NCBI GenBank assembly: GCA_031732875.1 | Contig: JAVMKL010000227.1 | Span: 1-19,192 of the forward strand | Reading direction: 5' to 3' | DNA from: JAVMKJ01 sp031732875 | GTDB lineage: Bacteria; Pseudomonadota; Gammaproteobacteria; Competibacterales; Competibacteraceae | Length of the DNA: 19,192 bases | Part shown: one piece after another, positions 14,651 through 19,192 of the stretch | Numbering within the stretch: position 1 is the first letter of the stretch | Layout: each line of letters opens with the position of its first letter | Notes under the pieces: generated by a model | The model's database searches: none | What the model was told of the DNA's origin: nothing | Seen by the model: the letters and a program-made list of their open reading frames with translations, nothing else | Translations under genes and position numbers: made by a program

Positions 14651-14656
14651 TATAAT
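14651..14656 (+). promoter_or_regulatory. Consensus -10 box before the DUF3782-like gene
   Basis: TATAAT is a perfect -10 sequence, 34 bp before the ATG at 14690, with no clear -35. The stretch GCGTATAATGGGCTACTTTCCGT resembles 18137-18158 after the third acyltransferase, so it belongs to another shared repeat segment. Confidence 0.4.
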
Positions 14657-14689
14657 GGGCTACTTTCCGTCCAATCCTGGAGACCGCCC

Positions 14690-15061
14690 ATGAGCACCCC
14701 CGTCACCCTTGAAGACATTTGGGCCTTGTTCCGCGAAACCGACCGCAAGTTCCAGGAGACCGACCGCAAGTTCCAGGAGACCGACCGCCCGCTCAAAGAG
14801 CAAGGCCGCTTGATCGAGGAACAGGGCGTCCAGATCGGCGGCCCAGGGAACAAGTTTGGCAGCTTCACCGAAGGGCTGGCCCTGCCCTCGATGGAAAAGA
14901 TTCTCCGGCACCGCTTCGGCGTCGAGGTCGTCAGCCCCAGCGTGCGGCTGTCCCGGGGCGGCCAACACCTGGAAATCGACGTGCAAGTCCCGGCCGACTT
15001 CCAGCCTCGTCGGTTCGACCGCGCCGCGCTGCCCCCCTCCAGCGACTGTAAAAATTCCTGA
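14690..15061 (+). pseudogene. DUF3782-like protein truncated before its nuclease core
   Basis: The frame of 123 codons begins MSTPVTLEDIWALFRETDRK, with two exact FQETDRK units forming a coiled coil at about 16-45, then GNKFGSFTEGLALPSMEKIL. This layout is typical of DUF3782-type proteins, which end in a PD-(D/E)XK domain. The frame keeps up to LEIDV (about residue 97), where the first acidic residue sits. The expected V-x-E-x-K part is missing and replaced by QVPADFQPRRFDRAAL. The stop is the TGA inside a copy of the 17-bp box (TGTAAAAATTCCTGACT), so the 3' end was replaced by repeat DNA. GGAG at 14679-14682 is a ribosome site. A short coiled-coil protein might still be made. Confidence 0.6.
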
Positions 15062-15115
15062 CTGCCCGCCAGCCGGGTTCGGCCTGCGTTGCCAACCCCA
15101 CCCGCCGCGCCTTCG
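15047..15115 (+). repeat. Dispersed repeat R2 with variant box
   Basis: TGTAAAAATTCCTGACT at 15047-15063 is followed by GCGTTGCCAACCCCACCCGCCGCGCC, which aligns with TTGTCGCCAACCCTGTCCACCGCACT at 18528-18553. The complement reads GLATQAEPGWR, similar to GLATKVDRRWR in the 18.5-kb copy. From 15116 to the promoter at 15231 I see nothing firm. Confidence 0.55.
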
Positions 15116-15230
15116 GCCTGTTGTTCCGCCACGAACCGCCGGACCCGGAGTGGTGGAGCGGCGGCGGTTGATGTCCGTCCAAAGCAACACATTGGATAAC
15201 TCGTTCGGTTGAGTCCGTGCATTACTGTTA

Positions 15231-15259
15231 TTGACACCCTGATTGGCCTATGGTGTAAC
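15231..15259 (+). promoter_or_regulatory. Sigma-70 promoter of the toxin-antitoxin operon
   Basis: A perfect TTGACA (15231-15236) is 17 bp from TGTAAC (15254-15259), which has four of six -10 bases. Transcription would start at about 15266, at or next to the ATG at 15267, so the message may be leaderless. That agrees with the absence of a Shine-Dalgarno sequence. Confidence 0.6.
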
Positions 15260-15266
15260 ACACCCC

Positions 15267-15545
15267 ATGAAAGCCATCGAACTTTTCCGAACCAAAGATA
15301 CCTATGGCCCTGGATTGATCGAGATCGTCATCTGGCAAGTTCCACAACCGGTACTCCCATCCGAACATCCCTACAAGTATCGGCTGGTCTATGTTGTGGA
15401 CGGAAAGCGCATCGTAGGTTACGACAACGAACGTGGCAAAGGCGACCACAAGCACCTCGGCAACCGCGAAGAACCCTACCGTTTCGTCAACCCACGACAG
15501 TTGATGGCCGACTTCATGGCCGATGTCAGAGGAACCAGGCAATGA
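15267..15545 (+). CDS. tumE: TumE-family (DUF6516) toxin
   Basis: This 92-residue protein has the hallmarks of the TumE/DUF6516 toxins: LIEIVIWQVPQPV near the N-terminus, then YKYRLVYVVDGKRIVGYDNE, GKGDHKHLG and EEPYRFVNPRQLMADFMADV. The full family length appears to be present and no damage is visible. The ATG at 15267 is chosen over an in-frame TTG at 15243, which falls inside the promoter. The stop overlaps the start of the antitoxin gene (ATGA), giving coupled translation. The toxin is encoded before the antitoxin, the reverse of vapBC order. The molecular target is not evident from the sequence. Confidence 0.85.
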   Translation: MKAIELFRTKDTYGPGLIEIVIWQVPQPVLPSEHPYKYRLVYVVDGKRIVGYDNERGKGDHKHLGNREEPYRFVNPRQLMADFMADVRGTRQ

Positions 15546-15919
15546 CCGAACACATTCTCCATGTCAAGGTCGGCAAACCGCCGGAATATCACCTCGAACG
15601 CGCCGCCCGCATGATGGAAACCCTGGAACGCGGCGAACGGCCAGAACCCTACTTTGCCATTAGCTTTTCCGACATGGGCCAGTTTCTGGCCATCTTCACC
15701 GCGCGCCGTTGGGAAGCGTTGGCCGCCCTGCGCGAAGGCGGCCCCATGACTATTGCCGAATTGGCGCGGCGGGTGCGGCGCGACTATAAAAATGTGCATG
15801 GCGATGTGGAAAAACTGATCGAGTGGCAGGTCGTGGTCAAGGATGAACACGGCCACGTCATCGCCCCCTACTCCGAGATCGTCGTTGATGTCTGCCTGCC
15901 GCAAAAGCAGGCTGCTTGA
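15542..15919 (+). CDS. tumA: HTH antitoxin of the TumE pair (TumA / HVO_A0114-like)
   Basis: This 125-residue protein has a C-terminal winged helix-turn-helix: ARRWEALAALREGGPMTIAE, then LARRVRRDYKNVHGDVEKLIE, then a wing (WQVVVKDEHGHVIAPYSEI). The N-terminal 50 residues probably contact the toxin. Its ATG overlaps the toxin stop by 4 bp, so the two are made together. It is expected to neutralise the toxin and to repress the promoter upstream of it. An AAGCAG/CTGCTT palindrome spans the last codons (15906-15917) but no T-run follows. Confidence 0.82.
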   Translation: MTEHILHVKVGKPPEYHLERAARMMETLERGERPEPYFAISFSDMGQFLAIFTARRWEALAALREGGPMTIAELARRVRRDYKNVHGDVEKLIEWQVVVKDEHGHVIAPYSEIVVDVCLPQKQAA

Positions 15920-16009
15920 TTGCCAGGTCTTGACGTCGAATATGCGGATCGCCCAAGGCGATGCCCGGCTGCGACAACGCTTGGTCGGGATCGATGCAGC
16001 GGCCTTGCG

Positions 16010-17041
16010 TCACGCGCCCGATCCCGCCAAGGCGGCGAGCGGGGCCAACCGCACCTCGGTCCGAGCCAGCAAGCGATCTTCCAGCCCCGCGTACACCAGC
16101 CCCAGGCAACTCAGCCACGCCTCGCGCCCGCCCAATCCACTCTTGCCGGACACCGGCTCGGGCGCGCGCACCACCAAATGAATCGGTTCGTTGCTGCGCA
16201 GCGCCCTGACCGCGGGGGTGTTCACGCTGATTCGATGGGCGGTGTAGACCCGCGGCGCGCTGAAAAAATCGTGGCCCCCGGCGTGGGCCTGTTCCAGCAA
16301 CGCGCAGGACAGCAACGCCGGCGCGAACAAATCCGGGAAATTCACCCGCCCGTCCAATTCATCGAACCAGTCGGCCGGGTTGGCGAGCGAACCGGCCAGA
16401 AAGTTCTTGGCATGGCCGGTGCTGGCGAACTTGCGCTTGAGAAACCACTCGCCTTGGCCGAGGCGATCAGGCACCTCGCGCAACGGACTGCAGAAAGGCG
16501 TGTCGGCCAGCGTCGGGGGGTCCGGCGACTCGGCGGTACGGCGCACGAAGCCGACCAGCACCAAGCGATCCGCCGTCCGGATCAGCACGCGGTGGGCGAT
16601 GGAAGGCGTCGGCGTCAGCTTGCGCCGGCCAGCGCGGGCGCTGGCTTCGAAAACTTCGCCGGGCGCCAGCGGACTGGCGAAGGTGAACTCATACTGGGTC
16701 CAGGCCAACGCATGGGCGGCGGCGAAGGGCTCGTCTCCGGCGCGGCCCGGCAACTGGTGGATCAGATTCTCGACCAGTTCCTCCAGTTGAAAGCCCAGCA
16801 CCAAGGGACCCGCAAACGGATTGTCCGCGATCCGACGCCACTTGCCCGGATCGTGGAAGGGATTGAAATCGTCGGTCGAGAAGCGGGCCGCGTCGATATG
16901 GATTTGCTCGAAGCAACCGCGCCGCGCCGCGCCATCTCCCTCCCAGGCGTAGCCGTCCGCATCGGCGGCGGCTCCGATTCGCGGTCGGGAATCCGTCAAC
17001 CGGGAGCCACGGCGCTCCCGCGCTTGGCAACTGACGCTCAT
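16010..17041 (-). CDS. MaoC-like (hotdog-fold) dehydratase-related protein
   Basis: This 343-residue protein has a MaoC-type signature at 54-63, FSTDDFNPFH, with D58, N60 and H63 in the D-x-N-P-x-H arrangement used by (R)-specific enoyl hydratases. A helix NPFAGPLVLGFQLEELVENL follows at 74-93. The length suggests two hotdog units; the second half has a poorly conserved repeat (VNFPDLFAPALLSCALLEQA). Related enzymes act on acyl-CoA or acyl-ACP, which would fit the neighbouring acyltransferase. The ATG at 17041 is the only good start; the first 40 residues are low-complexity and the true start may lie further in. The gene is divergent from the third acyltransferase across 273 bp. A decayed second copy is at 18.5-19.0 kb. 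Confidence 0.65.
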   Translation of the reverse strand: MSVSCQARERRGSRLTDSRPRIGAAADADGYAWEGDGAARRGCFEQIHIDAARFSTDDFNPFHDPGKWRRIADNPFAGPLVLGFQLEELVENLIHQLPGRAGDEPFAAAHALAWTQYEFTFASPLAPGEVFEASARAGRRKLTPTPSIAHRVLIRTADRLVLVGFVRRTAESPDPPTLADTPFCSPLREVPDRLGQGEWFLKRKFASTGHAKNFLAGSLANPADWFDELDGRVNFPDLFAPALLSCALLEQAHAGGHDFFSAPRVYTAHRISVNTPAVRALRSNEPIHLVVRAPEPVSGKSGLGGREAWLSCLGLVYAGLEDRLLARTEVRLAPLAALAGSGA

Positions 17042-17314
17042 GGCATTCCTCCAGTCGGCTCCCGACTTCCCGCGCCCACCACGATTCGGTTTTCAGAACC
17101 ATCCCCGCCACTCGGTCTCACAGTTCAATGGCAGAGATCGTCCCGGTTCGTTCCCGAAAAAATACGTGCAGTATCGGATACTCTGTGAGAATATACATAA
17201 TGTAATCATAATAATCACAAAAATATTAAAAAAACAACAACATTGCGCGTGCCCATTCCACATTGAGAACGACACGATTCCCCGGCTTTTTCATACATCT
17301 TCGAGTTCTGATCC
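17042..17314. promoter_or_regulatory. Divergent control region with a 13-bp dyad
   Basis: The region between the MaoC-like gene and the third acyltransferase becomes AT-rich at 17155-17250. AGTATCGGATACT at 17170-17182 is a perfect dyad around one base, a likely operator. Possible -10 elements (TATACATAAT) lie at about 17193-17202. No clear copy of the 17-bp box or of a GG-N10-GC promoter is present. The first 100 bp recur in part at 19127-19192. Confidence 0.4.
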
Positions 17315-18145
17315 ATGTTCGATTCCACGTATGAAGTGATCCTGGCCGACACCGAAACAAGCCGCGCTATCCACCGGAAGGTCCGCTACCACGTCTATTG
17401 CCTGGAGCGCCGGTTCGAAAATCCCGCCGCCTTTCCGTTCGGCGAAGAATACGACGCTTGGGATGTCCACGCCGCGCAGTTCGTCGTCCGGCAACGATCA
17501 TCGGGAACCTGGGTCGCCGCCATGCGGCTGGTTCTTCCGGAAGCCGCGCGGTTTCCGGTCGAAACCTTGCGATGCCTCACTCCCGAACACGCGAACCGTT
17601 TACGTCGCCGCGAACTCGCCGAGATTTCCCGCATTTGCGTCATCAACTCACCGGATCCCCACCAAATCAATCGGCACCTGGATCGGAGCTTCGGGCATGT
17701 CGCCAGAAACGGCGAATCCGAGGTATTGCTTGGCATGATCCGAACCATCGTGCTCTATGGCCTCGAACGGGGCATCGGGTACTGCTACCTGCTGGTGACC
17801 GACGCGTTCGCCCGCCTGCTGCGCCGGCTTGGCGTGGTGCTGCATCCAGCGGGAACCGCCACCGATCACCGGGGTCTCCGTACCCCACATCGAGTCGGCT
17901 TGCGGGAAAGTGCGGTGTCTCTATGCAACCGATCAGCAGCGGTTCGAAACCTGTTCGCGCGCAAGGCGTTGGCTTATAAACCCTTCTCGGCGCTCGACGA
18001 CGAAACCGACGCGACTTTCGAGTCGATGCCCCGCTTCCCACCGCCATTCGCCGCGGATGTATTCCCGCGCGCGGACATCGCACGCTCCAAGCCGGGTCCC
18101 GGCATCTGGCGCATGGACGTTTCGCGGACTCGACCCGGCATGTAA
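17315..18145 (+). CDS. PEP-CTERM/exosortase-associated acyltransferase, third and divergent copy
   Basis: This 276-residue protein is only distantly similar to the two tandem copies but keeps the LuxI-like landmarks: RKVRYHVYCLE with R24, GEEYDAWD at 43-50, AAMRLVLP with R71, and EISR at 103-106. The C-terminal third (LLRRLGVVLHPAG on) is the expected acyl-pocket half. The tail from about residue 216, KALAYKPFSALDDETD onward, is shared with the broken vapC frame at 12847 and ends in a polar, proline-rich stretch. The ATG at 17315 has only a weak GAG upstream. The stop overlaps the start of a small frame (TAATG). A MaoC-like gene is divergent from it, so acyl-thioester chemistry is a common theme. 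Confidence 0.75.
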   Translation: MFDSTYEVILADTETSRAIHRKVRYHVYCLERRFENPAAFPFGEEYDAWDVHAAQFVVRQRSSGTWVAAMRLVLPEAARFPVETLRCLTPEHANRLRRRELAEISRICVINSPDPHQINRHLDRSFGHVARNGESEVLLGMIRTIVLYGLERGIGYCYLLVTDAFARLLRRLGVVLHPAGTATDHRGLRTPHRVGLRESAVSLCNRSAAVRNLFARKALAYKPFSALDDETDATFESMPRFPPPFAADVFPRADIARSKPGPGIWRMDVSRTRPGM

Positions 18146-18315
18146 TGGGTCGCTTTCCGCGCAATCTTGAGCCTTGGGGCCGTCGCGGCGATGGTGGCGC
18201 CGAGGGGCATGGCCTCCACTACACCTACCGGCAGGACTTGTTCGTGCTGGCGCGGAGCAACGAAACTGGGAGGGTGATCCTGAACGACGGGAAATTTCAA
18301 CCCAAGGCGTGGTGA
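18145..18315 (+). CDS. Small 56-residue frame overlapping the acyltransferase stop
   Basis: The frame begins at an ATG overlapping the TAA of the acyltransferase by one base and reads MGRFPRNLEPWGRRG and on to HYTYRQDLFVLARS, ending at VILNDGKFQPKAW. I do not recognise it. Its first 10 codons lie in a repeat segment also found at 14651-14675. The later part has a natural residue mix (HYTYRQDLFVLARSNETGRV), suggesting a gene fragment. The overlap would allow translational coupling, but no ribosome site or conservation supports expression. Confidence 0.3.
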   Translation: MGRFPRNLEPWGRRGDGGAEGHGLHYTYRQDLFVLARSNETGRVILNDGKFQPKAW

Positions 18316-18365
18316 ATCCGGCATGACCGATACCCCGCCGCGCTGCGGTGTAAAATTTTCAGACA
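18286..18365 (+). repeat. R1-end plus R2-box composite repeat
   Basis: GGGAAATTTCA at 18286-18297 is followed, about 50 bp on, by GGTGTAAAATTTTCAGACAA. The 13-kb region has the same order (GGGAAATTTCACAG, then GGTATAAAATTTCCTGACAA). The box here is TGTAAAATTTTCAGACA at 18349-18365. The stretch 18366-18480 shows only a small CCGCT/AGCGG hairpin at about 18432-18444. Confidence 0.5.
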
Positions 18366-18475
18366 ATTCGACTGTACCCTACCCGTTCCATACTCTAGCA
18401 TAATTTCCAGGCTTGGCTCCGCCGTCCCACGCCGCTTTTAGCGGGGAGATGCCCAAACGCCGATTCGGTTACGCC

Positions 18476-18553
18476 CGGTCGGGTGTAAACTTTCCCGACA
18501 GCGGCGCCGCGCCATCTCCGATCAACCTTTGTCGCCAACCCTGTCCACCGCAC
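18476..18553 (+). repeat. Dispersed repeat R2
   Basis: CGGTCGGGTG then the box TGTAAACTTTCCCGACA (18484-18500) and AGCGGCGCCGCGCCA match 14546-14585 almost base for base. The later part aligns with 13226-13270 and 15064-15115. The complement encodes GAAPLSGKFTP. Confidence 0.8.
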
Positions 18554-18962
18554 TTGAGGCGCCAAGGGCGGTTCCACGGTCGGCCGCCAGTCGCTCGGAT
18601 CGCGGAACAGAAATTTGAAATCGGGCAGGCAGGGCTGCAACGACATGGATCTGCTCGAAGCAACCCCGCCACACCACTGTATCCCCCTGCCAGGTCTAGC
18701 CCTTCGCCTCGGCTACGGGCCTCGACCTGACGCCATCCAACTCCCGTAACGGGCTATCGATGCTCGTCATGCTCTCCCCTCGGTGCCGCGACCTTACCGC
18801 CGATCGCTATTGCCGTTTTTCCGGGGACGCCCGGCGCCCGCTTCCACCCCTGTAAAAATTCCTGATCGGCGGCGGCTCCGATCCGCGGTCGGGAATCCGT
18901 CAGCCCGAGGTCACGGCGCTCCCGCGCTTGGCAACTGACGCTCGTGGCATTCCTCCAGCCGG
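18554..18962 (-). pseudogene. Decayed second copy of the MaoC-like gene, interrupted by repeat DNA
   Basis: Two blocks match the intact gene. 18865-18962 aligns with 16961-17058 at about nine of ten positions and covers the N-terminus and start. 18554-18717 aligns more loosely with about 16800-16975; its complement reads PDFKFLFRDPSDWRPTVEPP against DDFNPFHDPGKWRRIADNP. Between them lies about 147 bp (18718-18864) ending in a variant of the 17-bp box (TGTAAAAATTCCTGATC). The start ATG has become ACG, the catalytic aspartate and histidine region is altered, and everything beyond about residue 85 is missing. Confidence 0.75.
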
Positions 18963-19089
18963 TTTCTGGTGTGCAATACCATTTCCCAATAGATATTGCA
19001 TCTTTGTGTAAGAAATTTTGCCAGATATTTCAATTTGTTACTCCTGAAAGCGGGCTCCCACAAATCGGGATTTGGTATAACCATTCGCT

Positions 19090-19113
19090 CCTCTCGCCCG
19101 CTTGCGGGAGAGG
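19090..19113. repeat. Palindromic REP-like element
   Basis: CCTCTC-GC-CCGC and GCGGGAGAGG pair over 10 bp around TT, followed by GGTTTGGGGGTGAGAG. It is a close relative of 13420-13445. It lies in sequence inserted between the MaoC-like remnant and the copy of its upstream region. Confidence 0.7.
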
Positions 19114-19126
19114 GGTTTGGGGGTGA

Positions 19127-19192
19127 GAGCTTTCGGAACCACCTCCTGCTACCCAATCTCACGGCTCGACGCGAACGACCCGGTCAGTTCCG
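19127..19192. repeat. Partial copy of the region upstream of the MaoC-like gene
   Basis: From TTTCGGAACCAC to the window end the sequence aligns with 17090-17158 (TTTTCAGAACCAT, then TCTCAC, then CCCGGTTCGTTCC). This suggests that the duplicated locus continues beyond the window. Between 18963 and 19126 there is unrelated AT-rich sequence with an inverted TGCAATA/TATTGCA pair at about 18973-19001. Confidence 0.5.

Noticed and set aside
13492..15261. A 589-codon minus-strand open frame extending the Rpn gene upstream
   Set aside because: The extra part runs through repeats and is antisense to the DUF3782-like gene. The MTHDQNF start is shared with the damaged copy and sits behind a promoter.
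15920..17188. A 422-codon plus-strand frame opposite the MaoC-like gene
   Set aside because: The minus-strand reading has a clear hotdog motif and a sensible composition; the plus reading is Arg/Gly/Gln-rich low complexity.

Overview
The window looks like accessory chromosomal sequence from a GC-rich gammaproteobacterium that has a PEP-CTERM/exosortase surface-protein system. The PEP-CTERM protein, the PEP-CTERM-associated acyltransferases, the Rpn/DUF4351-type nuclease genes with RQEG repeats and the many intergenic repeats together recall the Competibacter/Contendobacter group. That assignment is an impression from gene content and was not tested.

Layout. 0.2-3.4 kb: an RND efflux pump permease. 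3.5-5.1 kb: a protein joining an AAA-type ATPase to a C-terminal PD-(D/E)XK nuclease domain. 5.3-6.9 kb: two tandem, closely related LuxI/FeeM-like acyltransferases. 7.3-9.8 kb (minus strand): an operon of two SAM-dependent methyltransferases and a ThiF/E1-like adenylyltransferase. A 124-bp MITE with 15-bp perfect terminal repeats and a 10-bp target duplication has landed exactly over the ThiF start codon. 10.1-11.2 kb: a PEP-CTERM protein with its own upstream box, a good sigma-54 promoter and a strong terminator.

11.2-15.2 kb is a scrapyard: Rpn-family nuclease fragments, one intact Rpn gene, a VapB-like antitoxin with a decapitated VapC, a truncated DUF3782-like gene and at least three families of dispersed repeats. 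15.2-15.9 kb: an intact TumE/TumA-type toxin-antitoxin pair. 16.0-18.3 kb: a MaoC-like hotdog protein divergent from a third acyltransferase. 18.5-19.2 kb: a decayed second copy of the hotdog gene and of its upstream region, running off the end of the window.

The main hidden signal is a 17-bp element, TGTAAAnTTTTCCGACA. It sits upstream of the PEP-CTERM gene, where it fits an enhancer for a sigma-54 activator (PrsR-like). It is also embedded, almost unchanged, in a dispersed repeat (R2) present five or six times between 11 and 19 kb. I read the acyltransferases, methyltransferases and ThiF protein as a possible acyl-metabolite or signal pathway linked to the PEP-CTERM lifestyle. The sequence supports the protein families but not a product.
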